Source: Methanocellales archaeon (GTDB lineage: Archaea; Halobacteriota; UBA148). From it: a DNA stretch of 55,226 nt. Position 1 is the stretch's first letter. Every line of letters begins with the position of its first letter. Below, piece by piece: positions 33,177 through 42,257 of the stretch. The notes under the pieces were generated by a model. That model was not told where the DNA came from and did not search any database. It was given only the letters and a program-made list of their open reading frames with translations. The DNA is taken from positions 1 through 55,226 of the forward strand of contig JASEEV010000007.1 of assembly GCA_030019435.1 (NCBI GenBank), written 5' to 3'. The position numbers and the translations under genes were made by a program.

Positions 33177-33920
33177 GATCGCTTCATCTACGGTTAGCTC
33201 TCCCTTGGCGACTTGCCGCGCCAATCTACGAGAGATGGTGAACCTGCCGTTCGACCGCTTCCGACTCCACTCTTGGACGAGCTGAATTTCTCTTCTAGAG
33301 GGTTCGATTTGTTTTTTGTCTACTGGAATCCCCTCAAGATGAGCGATGTTGATTGCCGCCACTATATCAGAAATCTGACCCCTAACTCCTTTTCCCAGAC
33401 TGGGCGTGGTAAAACTTTCGTCCACCAGCTCCACAGGTACTCCTAGTTTAAGAAGCACATTTATGATCTGCGTTCTCGCAAGACGGGCACCGTGTCCAAC
33501 CCTGACTATGATATCTTGAGCGGATTTTTCACTTAGAACGTCATGTACGATCTTGTCGATCCTACCAACCGATACCTGATGCACTGATATGACCATGCCA
33601 TCTCCAATGACAGCGATGCCGGAATACTTGCCTGGATCGATGCCAATTATGATTCTCTCATATTTATGTCTATCAAGCAAACGCTGAGCCCTATCTACGG
33701 TCGTAGAGGGTTTTTTGGCAATTATGATCGCATCGGGGTCAAAGTCGATCTCATCGAACTCGTCTTCTGTTGTGATGACCACTCTGACGCTGAGAGGTAT
33801 CGCCTCCTTTGGAGAGAGCGTTACGAAGTCCAGATTCCGCGCTTTCAGCTCTGCCACAATAGATCGATGAACCAAAAAATCCTCAGTTATTAGTGCGATC
33901 TGCCTACGCCTCGTAACCAT
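33144..33920 (-). CDS. Predicted RNase H-fold nuclease (DUF460-like)
   Basis: The N-terminal ~80 residues form a small Rossmann-like region (ALITEDFLVHRSIVAELKARN), then an RNase H-like core begins IIIGIDPGKYSGIAVIGDG, with the catalytic-type aspartate, and continues to SDIVAAINIAHLEG. The fold recalls RuvC/YqgF. 258 residues. DNA repair or RNA processing is possible; fen1 is the next gene upstream on the same strand, separated by the structured RNA region. Confidence 0.7.
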   Translation of the reverse strand: MVTRRRQIALITEDFLVHRSIVAELKARNLDFVTLSPKEAIPLSVRVVITTEDEFDEIDFDPDAIIIAKKPSTTVDRAQRLLDRHKYERIIIGIDPGKYSGIAVIGDGMVISVHQVSVGRIDKIVHDVLSEKSAQDIIVRVGHGARLARTQIINVLLKLGVPVELVDESFTTPSLGKGVRGQISDIVAAINIAHLEGIPVDKKQIEPSRREIQLVQEWSRKRSNGRFTISRRLARQVAKGELTVDEAISQNLKPIFSN

Positions 33921-34012
33921 CCCCAGTATAAAAATGCATATGGAGATACTTAAACTTTGTTACCAGAATGTGTACCAAAATTTTTTTAACATCAGAGAAC
34001 TATGATAGTTTT

Positions 34013-34213
34013 TGGCGGGATGAAGCCTACGACGAAACCAAAACCATCGCCTACGGGCGATGGGTGTCGTGTATGAACCTGGGTTAACAACCAGGGAAGG
34101 ACGCGAATAAATACCTTGGCAGAAAGGTATGACGGGAGACACGTAGGAAAAAAGACCCAAAGAATGAAAAGTCGACGCAAGTTGAAAAGTATTTCGAGGG
34201 TCAAGTCCCGCCA
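34013..34213 (+). ncRNA. Candidate structured non-coding RNA
   Basis: A 201-nt region closed by TGGCGGGA (34013) and TCCCGCCA (34206). Nested inside are CCTACG/CGTAGG, CCATCGCC-TAC-GGGCGATGG, CCTGGGTT..AACCAGG, ATACCTT-GGCAG-AAGGTAT and GACCC/GGGTC. Single-stranded joints are A-rich. No convincing ORF crosses it (the minus-strand 90-codon ORF has no support). It does not match RNase P, SRP or tRNA signatures I know. An AT-rich stretch just upstream could be its promoter, which favours the plus strand; it could instead be a 3' tail of fen1. Confidence 0.6.
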
Positions 34214-34219
34214 TTGTAT

Positions 34220-35236
34220 TTATGGGCTCCACTGGTCCAATGTCTTCTGCTTTTGAGCCGAGGCTTCGCTCAAACGCTCTAATGCCTTATCAACCCTATC
34301 TACGGAAAAATCATGTTGATCGCAGAGGAATTTTCTGACAAGATCTTCCTTTAGTTTTTGCCACTCGATTTCGTAGGCAGAGGTGACCTCTGGGCAGAGG
34401 AAAAACTCTCGGATCACATCAAAATTTTCAATGCCCTCATTTAACTCCGCAAGCGCTCCCTCTATGGTGCCATGCTTTTGGATCAATTTTAACGCTGTCT
34501 TCGGTCCTATGCCTTTGATCCCTTCGTTGTAATCGGTGCCTATGAGTATGGCGATGTCTATCAACTGCTCAGATGTAATATCCAACGCATCCAACATCGT
34601 GCTCAGCTCGAGCATCTCCGGCTTTACATCGACATATATGCTTTTTCCTGGTAATTTCCTGCGTCCCGTGATCGTCAGATTCCTGACCAGCTTTGGTGCA
34701 CCAAATAACAGCGCATCATAGTCCTGCGAACCGACGGCATCGGCATCACCGTTGATCACCATGAATGCAGCTTGTGCCTCCCCCTCGGACGGAGCTTGGA
34801 TGCATGGGACACCCATGTACCCTAGAAGAGTCTTCGCACCCTCGATCATTTGCGCATCCACTTTTGAGGATGCTTGGGCGTATTTGAACGCATCCTCCTC
34901 GCCAAGAGCCCTTGCCATGATCCATCGTCTTTCCGCAATGCCTCTTGTCTCAGCCCGCTCCTTGATCGTTCGAGCTTTGAAGTCTGGTGGCTCTCCATCA
35001 AACACAAAGATGGGTTTGATGCCAGCCTCGACCAAGTTTGTAGTTCTATACAGAAGCCCAGAAAGATGCGATGTAATGTTCCCCTGCGAGTCCATCAGCG
35101 GAGTACCATCTGGCTGGCGAATGATGCTAAGAAATTGATAAAGGGTGTTGTAGGCATCTATGGCTATCGTTTTCCCGAACAACTCTTTTAGTTCGATTTC
35201 CTTCTTCTCGACGATATCTCTGAGGTCTACTCCCAT
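34220..35236 (-). CDS. fen: Flap endonuclease 1
   Basis: FEN1 removes 5' flaps during Okazaki fragment maturation and base repair. Visible are the N-region FGKTIAIDAYNTLYQFLS and the I-region APSEGEAQAAFMVINGDADAVGSQDYDALLFG with its metal-binding acidic residues. Also present are the helix-hairpin-helix LIGTDYNEGIKGIGPKTALKLI and a PCNA-binding C-terminus QKTLDQW. 338 residues, normal. Confidence 0.96.
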   Translation of the reverse strand: MGVDLRDIVEKKEIELKELFGKTIAIDAYNTLYQFLSIIRQPDGTPLMDSQGNITSHLSGLLYRTTNLVEAGIKPIFVFDGEPPDFKARTIKERAETRGIAERRWIMARALGEEDAFKYAQASSKVDAQMIEGAKTLLGYMGVPCIQAPSEGEAQAAFMVINGDADAVGSQDYDALLFGAPKLVRNLTITGRRKLPGKSIYVDVKPEMLELSTMLDALDITSEQLIDIAILIGTDYNEGIKGIGPKTALKLIQKHGTIEGALAELNEGIENFDVIREFFLCPEVTSAYEIEWQKLKEDLVRKFLCDQHDFSVDRVDKALERLSEASAQKQKTLDQWSP

Positions 35237-35342
35237 GTTTTTCGCCTTAATTACATATGTATAGGTGAATCATAATAGTTGGTGTTAAGTGCCAAGGGTC
35301 CAGATAAATAGTTTAGATAAAAATAGTTGGAAAATGAGAGAA

Positions 35343-35669
35343 TCACCGATATGCTCGTCTTGAGAATTCCTCCATTGCCTCATTTACTCTGTTGACCATC
35401 ATGTTTAACCGGCGCTCCACATCATCCTCAACGCTTTGTATGTTAACTCGTAGCGATCTTTCCTTAGCATCGATCTTATCGTCTATCGCCCTCAGCCTGA
35501 CGTTCACGCACAGGATCATCGCAGCTAATGCTCCGACCAAGACCATTGCTGACAGTACCACTACTGCATCACCCATGCCATATTGACCAATCCACCTGAA
35601 CGTGAGCACGAACGCCGACACCACCATCACGATTGAAAATATCAGGTCTTTTGCCTCCATCTGTTCCAC
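35343..35669 (-). CDS. Small two-helix membrane protein with coiled-coil tail
   Basis: 108 residues: two hydrophobic segments (about 8-28 and 36-56), then a charged heptad-like helix RLRAIDDKIDAKERSLRVNIQSVEDDVERRLNMMVNRVNEA. No family recognised. Divergent from the presenilin-like protease gene with about 70 bases between them, so the two may share a control region. Confidence 0.65.
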   Translation of the reverse strand: MEQMEAKDLIFSIVMVVSAFVLTFRWIGQYGMGDAVVVLSAMVLVGALAAMILCVNVRLRAIDDKIDAKERSLRVNIQSVEDDVERRLNMMVNRVNEAMEEFSRRAYR

Positions 35670-35741
35670 CTCATTCGGTAAAGTTTAACTTTGGTCATAT
35701 TATTACCTTCTCCATGGTATTTAATATAATGGGGTAACAGC

Positions 35742-36626
35742 TTGAAAAGAATCATGGATCATTTACTGCTCGGCAGCATGGGCGTCTTCCTGTTAGCCGT
35801 GCAGGTCGTTGCGCTGTTGCTGGTTAATCCGCTAAGCACCCACCATATACAAGCGTTTGAGAATCCACAATCTCTTTTGAATCCGATATGGTATATGGGC
35901 CTGATCTTAGCCTTCACGCTTTTGGTGCTTTGCATCATAAAACTGGATCTAAGATGGGTCATCCATCTCATCATCTTGCTAGCCGTGGCATTCACATTGT
36001 ATCTTGTATTCTTTGTGATGCTCTCTATGATCGCACCGCCCTTTTCTTCCATCGGCTCACTTACGCTGACGACAGCGCTCACGCTCCTACTGTATAAATA
36101 TCCGGAGTGGTACGTCATTGATCTCACTGCCATCTTGATCGGTGCTGGGGCGGCTGCTCTGTTTGGGATCTCGCTTGCAATCGTGCCCGCGTTGATCTTA
36201 TTGATCGCGCTAGCGATATATGATGCCATCGCAGTATACCAGACAAAACACATGATCATGCTTGCTGAGGGCATGTTAGAGCTCAGAGTTCCGATCTTGT
36301 TCATCATTCCCAAGCGCAGGGGCTATTCGTTTTTGGAGCGAACTCCAAAAGGGGAAAAAGACGCCTATTTCATGGGATTGGGCGATGCAGTAATGCCCTC
36401 CATCCTGGTAGTATCTGCTAAAGCCTTCATCCCAAATGGACTCGTTAACCTTCCAGCCCTAGGCGCCATTATTGGATCGCTGGTGGGGTTTGCAGCGTTG
36501 ATGTTCATTGCCAGGGAGAGACCACAAGCTGGTTTGCCGTTCTTAAACACGGGCGCCATAATAGGATTTGTGATCGGATATTTTTGCAGATATAGATGGA
36601 TGATTAAGTATATATTTCTCTATTAA
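35742..36626 (+). CDS. Presenilin/SPP-type intramembrane aspartyl protease
   Basis: Nine or so membrane helices. The two catalytic aspartates are in IYDAIAVYQTKHM (YD, residues 160-161) and MGLGDAVMPSIL (GxGD, D215). A PAL-type motif appears as NLPALGAI, with GLPFLNTG further on. Archaeal homologues such as PSH cleave signal peptides and helices within the membrane. TTG start. Substrates unknown. 294 residues, typical of the archaeal form. Confidence 0.88.
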   Translation: MKRIMDHLLLGSMGVFLLAVQVVALLLVNPLSTHHIQAFENPQSLLNPIWYMGLILAFTLLVLCIIKLDLRWVIHLIILLAVAFTLYLVFFVMLSMIAPPFSSIGSLTLTTALTLLLYKYPEWYVIDLTAILIGAGAAALFGISLAIVPALILLIALAIYDAIAVYQTKHMIMLAEGMLELRVPILFIIPKRRGYSFLERTPKGEKDAYFMGLGDAVMPSILVVSAKAFIPNGLVNLPALGAIIGSLVGFAALMFIARERPQAGLPFLNTGAIIGFVIGYFCRYRWMIKYIFLY

Positions 36627-36647
36627 TCATTATAATATGGTATCACC

Positions 36648-37523
36648 ATGGAACTTACACCTGTCCAAAGACAGATTATTACGGCTTTGATAAACCTATT
36701 TCGGCAGAAAAATGCAGCGGTGAAAGGTGAAGATATCGCTGAAGTCATCGGCCGCAATCCTGGCACCATTCGAAATCAGATGCAACCATTGAAAGCACTT
36801 AAACTCGTGGAGGGCGTTCCGGGACCGAAGGGCGGGTACAAGCCGACTGGGAGTGCTTACGAAGCCCTTAGCATCGATGAAGTGGAGGAGGAGGCGATAG
36901 TTCACATCTATCGAAACGGCATCGAAGTGAAGGGTGCAACGGTCTCAGATATCGATTTTACTAGTCTAAGACATCCAGTCTTGTGCCATGCAGCCATAAA
37001 GGTTCTTGGGGACATACATGATTTCGATACAGGGGATAAAATCCAAGTCGGACCCACACCAGTGAACAAGTTGATGATCAGGGGTGAGGTATGTGGAAGG
37101 GATGATACCGATAACGTTGTATTGTGCAATATCACCGAGATGGTCTCGTTGCCAAAAAAACCGATCAAAGAGTACATATCTAAGAAACTTCTCTACGTAG
37201 AAGCCAACGCCACTGTACAAGAAGCGGCACATGCATTGATCGAACAAAACATTCATGGTGCCCCAGTGAGGGAGAAGGACAAACTTGTTGGAATCGTCAC
37301 GTTCAAAGATATCGGAAGGGCATTAGCAAATGGAAAAGTTCGATCCAAAGTCATGGATGTCATGGTCAAGGACATCATATCGATCGACGGCGACCGACCA
37401 CTCGATGAAGCGATCAAGGTCTTAGATAAGTATAAGATAGGGCGGCTGATGGTGACTGAGAGAGGAGAGGTGATAGGAATCATCTCAAAAACGGACATTC
37501 TTAACGAACTAGCGGTGTACTAG
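36648..37523 (+). CDS. HTH-CBS domain transcriptional regulator
   Basis: The N-terminal ~65 residues form a winged helix (LTPVQRQIITALINLFRQKNAAVKGEDIAEVIGRNPGTIRNQ), then comes a linker region of about 100 residues. Two CBS motifs follow (KKLLYVEANATVQEAAHALI and KDIISIDGDRPLDEAIKVL), ending GIISKTDILNELAVY. The CBS pair probably senses an adenylate or SAM and alters DNA binding. 291 residues; archaeal methanogens have several of these. Targets unknown. Confidence 0.88.
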   Translation: MELTPVQRQIITALINLFRQKNAAVKGEDIAEVIGRNPGTIRNQMQPLKALKLVEGVPGPKGGYKPTGSAYEALSIDEVEEEAIVHIYRNGIEVKGATVSDIDFTSLRHPVLCHAAIKVLGDIHDFDTGDKIQVGPTPVNKLMIRGEVCGRDDTDNVVLCNITEMVSLPKKPIKEYISKKLLYVEANATVQEAAHALIEQNIHGAPVREKDKLVGIVTFKDIGRALANGKVRSKVMDVMVKDIISIDGDRPLDEAIKVLDKYKIGRLMVTERGEVIGIISKTDILNELAVY

Positions 37524-37575
37524 TGGGAAGAAGGGGCGCAGACCATCAGCACGAGGGTCAAGCAAGACGACAAAG

Positions 37576-37584
37576 TTTTATATA
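37576..37584 (+). promoter_or_regulatory. TATA box before the 65-codon gene
   Basis: TTTTATATA lies about 26 bases before ATG 37605, so the transcript would start at or next to the start codon (leaderless). Confidence 0.55.
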
Positions 37585-37604
37585 GATTGCTAGTGGTGGG
37601 ATAC

Positions 37605-37802
37605 ATGGGGATTATGATGACCGAAATCCAGACCGAGCAGATCATCAAGGAACTACAACAAGACCCAGAGGTCTTGAACAGGGTGTATGCCCTTTACCTC
37701 CTAGAAACACATCGAGGATGCCTCAAAGACAAGAAACTGGAAAAACTGTCAGACGATGAGATGATCTCCTGCTTTGCAAAGAAAAAGGGATTCGAATTAT
37801 AG
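37605..37802 (+). CDS. Small helical protein of unknown function
   Basis: 65 residues from ATG 37605: TEIQTEQIIKELQQDPEVLNRVYALYLLETHRGC, then a lysine-rich end. All-helical. The track's TTG at 37587 would precede the likely transcript start. No family recognised; it may be a remnant antitoxin for the convergent PIN pseudogene, but strand and order do not support that. Confidence 0.55.
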   Translation: MGIMMTEIQTEQIIKELQQDPEVLNRVYALYLLETHRGCLKDKKLEKLSDDEMISCFAKKKGFEL

Positions 37803-38223
37803 CTCCCCTAAGCTCTTAACCACAATCCTGCCCTTGGCCTTGCTTTTGAGCTCAACATCCTCTGTTACAAGGGTGCAACCGCTCTTCTCAGCTATGAAAA
37901 AATGCAAAGCATCCTTCAAATGAAGTTTAAGCTCTCTTGACAGTATCTTAGCTTGATTCCAATCCTCAGAAGTGACTTCAACAATGGTCAGTTTTTCAAC
38001 GAGCAAAAACTCTCTTAAGTAGGTATCGATTATCTCACCTCGCGATAATCTCGTCTTTCGTGAGAGCTCGTGAATGGTTAGGTCTGAGATGACGAGATAA
38101 TAGGTGCACCTAATGATCTCTTCTAAGACCTTCCCCAGCTCGCTCAAAAAGAGGCACAAAGCCCTTCATCTCTTGCTGCCAATAAGCAAGAAAGATATTG
38201 GTGTCAAGATAAAGATTAGACAT
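37797..38223 (-). pseudogene. Frameshifted PIN-domain (VapC-type) toxin
   Basis: From ATG 38223 the frame begins MSNLYLDTNIFLAYWQQEMKGF and shifts near 38140 (LFERAG... against SELGKVLEE). It then continues as ISDLTIHELSRKT, KDALHFFIAEKSGC and LVTEDVELK to the end. Together these make a full PIN fold with its acidic residues. A single indel breaks it. The ATG lies directly after the serB stop, and no antitoxin gene is next to it. Confidence 0.8.
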
Positions 38224-39714
38224 CTAAAGCAGCCCAGAGCGCTGAAGCAAAAGCAAGTCCTCTGTATCCAACTTTTCACCTTTTCTAAATTGATCATATA
38301 TCTCTTCGGCTTTTTTCCGAGCCTCAAGCCTCTTTTTATCCTCTTTATTTTCTCGGCTCTTTCTCTTTAAGCTGGCGATTAGCTTATCAAAATCACGAAT
38401 CTCTTTTTGTGTCTTGATGAACCCATGATGCATTTCATCAGCAGTTTCTTGCGCCTTTACGAACTCCTTATGCACAGCATCTGCCTCAGCCCTTATCTGG
38501 TCAACCTCCCTAAACGTAGCGATCATTTTTTCGTGTTGTTCTTGAGCCAAATTTGCGTACTCCGTCACTTTCTCATGATATTCAGAGGCGTGATTCCAGA
38601 GGGTTTGTGCCTCTTCCAAAAGCGTTTTGAGCTCTATATTTTGCTCCAACTGCTCCTTTTTCTTCAGATATTTTTCCTGCAAAGAGGAGATCCGCTCAAC
38701 CAATTGGCGCTCTTTGTCGATGCTCAGCACTTCCGTCTGTTGTCTAAATTCCAACTTATCGATTTCTCGCCTGAGTTCATCGAGCGATGGCCCACTTGCA
38801 TTGCTCTTTTTGCGCAATTTGTCCAATCGAGCGTAGACCTTGTTCGCTTTTTCGTTTAGTTCATCTCGCTTGGCTTTATGCTCGCTTACCTTCTCGTTAT
38901 ATTCGTCCCTCTTCTTTTTGTACGTTTGTGCAGCGATCACCAGTTCTCTTGCTTTCTGGTTAAGCTCGTCCCTTTTCATCGATAACTTAGATGCCTTCTG
39001 GTTGAGTTTATTTCGCTTTTCTTTGAGTTTTTCCGCTTCGCTTTTCAACTTCTCCTTCTTTTCTTGTAGTTCTTCTAGCATGTCCCCTCTTGGCTTAGGT
39101 AGTAGAGGGATGATTGTTGCCAGGTTCTTCTGAGTTATCACCACATCTGCAATGTCGCGTAACACTGGATTCGGGCTGAATGCTATCGAGAGTCCAGCGT
39201 CCTTAAACATGTGTAGATCGTTTGCTCCATCTCCCACGACCACACAGTCCTTGGCCTCTAATCCCTCTGATTTTACGATTTCCGCAAGCACCAATTCTTT
39301 GGAGTTTCGCTCCATCAAAGGTCCTGTCACCTCTCCGGTTACAACCCCGTTTTCTATGACCAGCTCATTAGCAACGACCCTATCAAGACCGAGCTTTTCT
39401 CCGACCTTTTGCGCAACAACCATAAAACTTCCAGAGATCATCGCTGTCTTGTAGCCCATGGATTTTGCTTCTTTGATCAATTGCTCGGCACCTCTCATGA
39501 TCGGTGCGCTCTCTGCTATTTTGATGACATCTGTTTCAGGCAGATTCTTGAGAAGTCGCACCCTGTCTCTGAGAGCGGTTCCAAAATCGATCTCGCCCTG
39601 CATCGCCTTTCGGGTGATTGCAGCAACCTCTCCACCAACACCAGCAGCTTTAGCAAGCTCATCGATTATTTCAGCATCGACGAGAGTATTATCCATGTCA
39701 AATACGATTAGCAC
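38224..39714 (-). CDS. serB: Phosphoserine phosphatase-like HAD protein with long coiled-coil tail
   Basis: Residues 1-210 are a SerB-type HAD hydrolase (VFDMDNTLVDAE, SGSFMVVAQKVGEKLG, VGDGANDLHMFKDAG), which would make serine from phosphoserine. Residues ~220-470 are a continuous coiled coil rich in K, E, R and L, and the end is KAEEIYDQFRKGEKLDTEDLLLLQRSGLL. The fusion occurs in other methanogen relatives, but the purpose of the tail is unknown. 496 residues, more than twice a normal SerB. Confidence 0.85.
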   Translation of the reverse strand: MLIVFDMDNTLVDAEIIDELAKAAGVGGEVAAITRKAMQGEIDFGTALRDRVRLLKNLPETDVIKIAESAPIMRGAEQLIKEAKSMGYKTAMISGSFMVVAQKVGEKLGLDRVVANELVIENGVVTGEVTGPLMERNSKELVLAEIVKSEGLEAKDCVVVGDGANDLHMFKDAGLSIAFSPNPVLRDIADVVITQKNLATIIPLLPKPRGDMLEELQEKKEKLKSEAEKLKEKRNKLNQKASKLSMKRDELNQKARELVIAAQTYKKKRDEYNEKVSEHKAKRDELNEKANKVYARLDKLRKKSNASGPSLDELRREIDKLEFRQQTEVLSIDKERQLVERISSLQEKYLKKKEQLEQNIELKTLLEEAQTLWNHASEYHEKVTEYANLAQEQHEKMIATFREVDQIRAEADAVHKEFVKAQETADEMHHGFIKTQKEIRDFDKLIASLKRKSRENKEDKKRLEARKKAEEIYDQFRKGEKLDTEDLLLLQRSGLL

Positions 39715-39848
39715 ACCATCACCATCAAAGCAATAATAAACACGTTGGTGCTCTCTCTTTTCAGATGTATCACATCCTTTTTAACCTTTTCCATCACAAG
39801 ATATATTGATTGGGAATCCAATTAACGATGAAATGCTGAGGGATCAGA

Positions 39849-40415
39849 ATGGGGAAACTTGTCATCATAACAGGAGTGCCCGGTGTAGGAAAATCCACTG
39901 TGGTACAACTTGCATTGGAGCAGATCAAAGAAAAATATGAGATGACGAATTTCGGAGATTACATGTTTGATGCTGCCAAGGAGGCTGGGCTGGTAGAACA
40001 TAGGGATGAGATGAGGACAAAGGTGCCCCTTGAAAGTTATAAGATGATACAGGAGCTGGCTGCTGAGAAGATATCAGCCAAAGCAAAGGAGATGAACATC
40101 ATCGTAGATACGCATTTAAGCATTCTCAAGCCCCAAGGCTATTATCCTGGTTTACCACATAGCGTGCTCAAAAAACTGCCGCTGGATCTGCTCGTTGTGG
40201 TCGAATCCAGCCGGAAAGATATCATGGCCAGAAGACGAAAGGATACGGATGTCCGAAAAAGGGAGGAGCCGATCATGGAGCAACAGCGTCTCAATCGAAT
40301 GTATGCAGCTGCATGCTCCGTCGTCACAGGTGTTCCCGTATTTGTCTTGAAAAACGAACAGGGTAAAGCAAGGGAAGCAGGAGACAAACTTAGAATGGTG
40401 CTGGAAAGGATATGA
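39849..40415 (+). CDS. adkA: Archaeal adenylate kinase
   Basis: AdkA interconverts ATP, AMP and ADP. P-loop is ITGVPGVGKSTVVQLAL near the N-terminus; IIVDTHLSILKPQGYYPGLP and the LID-like SSRKDIMARRRKDTDVRKRE are typical of the archaeal trimeric type. 188 residues, close to the usual 190. The stop overlaps nadE by 4 bases, so the two nucleotide-metabolism genes are coupled. Confidence 0.93.
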   Translation: MGKLVIITGVPGVGKSTVVQLALEQIKEKYEMTNFGDYMFDAAKEAGLVEHRDEMRTKVPLESYKMIQELAAEKISAKAKEMNIIVDTHLSILKPQGYYPGLPHSVLKKLPLDLLVVVESSRKDIMARRRKDTDVRKREEPIMEQQRLNRMYAAACSVVTGVPVFVLKNEQGKAREAGDKLRMVLERI

Positions 40416-41200
40416 TGTCAACGGATATCGATCTTGAGAAGATGGTGGAAAAGATCACTAAATTTATCAGGACCAACGTTGAAAATGCAAATGCTAAAGG
40501 TGCAGTCGTAGGGCTAAGTGGCGGCATAGATTCCAGCGTCACAGCTTTTCTTTCCGTCCGAGCGGTCGGCAAGGAAAACGTTTTGGGCATCTTGCTCCCA
40601 GAAAGGGACGTCACCAAGGCAGATGATATCTGCGATGCTCTACGAATAGCAAGCCTGCTCGGCATCGAGCATAAGATCATTGAAATTTCCGGGATCCTAG
40701 ATGCCTTTGCATCTATCATCCCAAACTATGATCCCAACGCAAGAGTGTGTAATGGTAACCTTAAAGCGCGCACAAGGATGTGCATCCTCTATTATCATGC
40801 AAATCTGCTAAATCGTCTCGTGATCGGGTCTGGCAATAGAACTGAGATCCTCTTGGGCTATGCGACAAAATACGGTGATGCTGGTGTGGACATACTTCCG
40901 CTCGGAGCGCTGTACAAAACGCAGGTCCAAGCGCTTGCAAAGCATCTTAAGATCCCAGAACAAATTATCCAAAAAGCACCCTCTGCTGGTCTGTGGAGAG
41001 GTCAGACGGACGAGGAGGAATTGGGAATTTCATACGAATTGGTCGATGCCATTTTGACGAAACTGATCGATGAAAAGAAGAGACCTATCGACACAAAAAA
41101 AGAACTGGATATATCAGAAGACGTTATAGAGCGCGTAATCAAGCGCGTTGAAGAGAACAAGCACAAAAGGGAGATGCCGCCCATACCAGATATCAGATAA
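40412..41200 (+). CDS. nadE: NH3-dependent NAD+ synthetase
   Basis: NadE amidates nicotinic acid adenine dinucleotide to NAD+. The PP-loop is VVGLSGGIDSSVTAFLSVRA; the nucleotide site includes IGSGNRTEILLGYATKYGDAGVDILPLG, and KAPSAGLWRGQTDEEELG is a hallmark. 262 residues, normal. It has no glutaminase domain, so free ammonia is the donor. Confidence 0.95.
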   Translation: MMSTDIDLEKMVEKITKFIRTNVENANAKGAVVGLSGGIDSSVTAFLSVRAVGKENVLGILLPERDVTKADDICDALRIASLLGIEHKIIEISGILDAFASIIPNYDPNARVCNGNLKARTRMCILYYHANLLNRLVIGSGNRTEILLGYATKYGDAGVDILPLGALYKTQVQALAKHLKIPEQIIQKAPSAGLWRGQTDEEELGISYELVDAILTKLIDEKKRPIDTKKELDISEDVIERVIKRVEENKHKREMPPIPDIR

Positions 41201-41276
41201 TTTGTGAATTTCCACTTTCACCCCCAACAGTAAGATATATAAGTAATATGGTAAAACATAAAAATAGGTATGTAAG

Positions 41277-41537
41277 ATGACAAGTGTAAAAATGTCTACA
41301 AAAGGACAAATAGTTATACCCACTGAGATCAGAAAGAAACACGGAATAAAACCAGGGGACGAGCTCGAAGTTCTCGACTTCGGAAAAGAGATCGTCCTGA
41401 CCCCGGTTGCAAAGGATGCAATTAAATATGCAAGGGGATTGATAAGCTTTAAACGCCCGGTTTCTGAGATGCTCTCAGAGGTGAGGAAGGAAGAACAAGA
41501 GTTTGAGAGGAAGAAATTAGGAAGCTTACGGCGATGA
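41277..41537 (+). CDS. vapB: AbrB-type VapB antitoxin
   Basis: MTSVKMSTKGQIVIPTEIRKKHGIKPGDELEVLDFGKEIVL is a complete AbrB domain; the rest is a basic/acidic tail for toxin binding. 86 residues. A TATA sequence (GATATATAAG) lies about 40 bases upstream. It overlaps vapC by 4 bases. Confidence 0.9.
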   Translation: MTSVKMSTKGQIVIPTEIRKKHGIKPGDELEVLDFGKEIVLTPVAKDAIKYARGLISFKRPVSEMLSEVRKEEQEFERKKLGSLRR

Positions 41538-41941
41538 TTGATGAGAGATACGCACTCGATACTTTTGCAATCCTGACATATTATGGTGGAGAAGATGGTG
41601 CTGATGCGATAGAAGAGCTATTGATTAAAGCTAGGAGCGAAGGGGTAAAATTATACATCAACTACGTTAATTTGGGAGAGGTCTATTACATTATTTTCAG
41701 AGAAGAGGGCGTTGACAAGGCAAATGAAGCTGTGGCTTTGATGAAAAGATGGCCCATTGAATTCATTTGCGCTGATGAGCGGATTTCGCTAGTTGCGGGG
41801 AGAATTAAAGCGATCCATCCTATTTCCTATGCTGATGCTTTTGCTGTCGCTACGGCTGTTAACATGGGGGCAAAGGTGGTTACTGGCGACCTTGAGTTCA
41901 GGGCTGTAGAAGATGTCGTCCCGATTTTCTGGATCAAGTGA
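41534..41941 (+). CDS. vapC: VapC PIN-domain toxin
   Basis: ERYALDTFAILTYYGGEDGADAIEELL at the start, LGEVYYIIFREEG in the middle, SYADAFAVATAVNMGAKVVTGDLEF at the end. All PIN acidic residues are present. 135 residues. This is the most canonical vapBC pair in the window and is probably active. Confidence 0.92.
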   Translation: MIDERYALDTFAILTYYGGEDGADAIEELLIKARSEGVKLYINYVNLGEVYYIIFREEGVDKANEAVALMKRWPIEFICADERISLVAGRIKAIHPISYADAFAVATAVNMGAKVVTGDLEFRAVEDVVPIFWIK

Positions 41942-41943
41942 AA

Positions 41944-42257
41944 ATGATATCAAGGATGGATATGTTAGAAAAATGCATAATGTGTGGTAAGAAACTGAAG
42001 AGGGGAAAAGTAGATTACGAGATCTGCGGCATCAATCTAGGAAAGTTTCCAGCAGACGGCTGAAAGAATGACGGAAGCTGCTAAGAAAGCTGGCGTTTTT
42101 GGGATCGCAAAAAAGACGAGGGTCAGCTATACCGGAAAATCATTAATGGTGCGCATACCCAAGCAAATAGCAGAGTTCGCAGATTTGAAAAAAGGGAAAA
42201 GAAGTCGAAATATTTCCTGAAAGCAAAAAGAAAATTTCAGTGAAACTTCTGGATTGA
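41944..42257 (+). pseudogene. Broken YgiT zinc-finger/AbrB antitoxin
   Basis: The pieces are MLEKCIMCGKKLKRGKVDYEICGINLGKF followed by a stop, then AAKKAGVFGIAKKTRVSYTGKSLMVRIPKQIAEFADLKKG and, after another frameshift, VEIFPESKKKISVKLL. Read together they align with the intact antitoxin at 17444-17776 (same zinc half followed by AbrB). The second zinc cysteine pair is deleted. A toxin partner is gone. Confidence 0.8.

Noticed and set aside
33960-34232. Minus-strand ORFs of 70 and 90 codons at the structured RNA
   Set aside because: They cross the paired stems, have no ribosome binding site and no protein-like pattern; RNA structure explains the region better.
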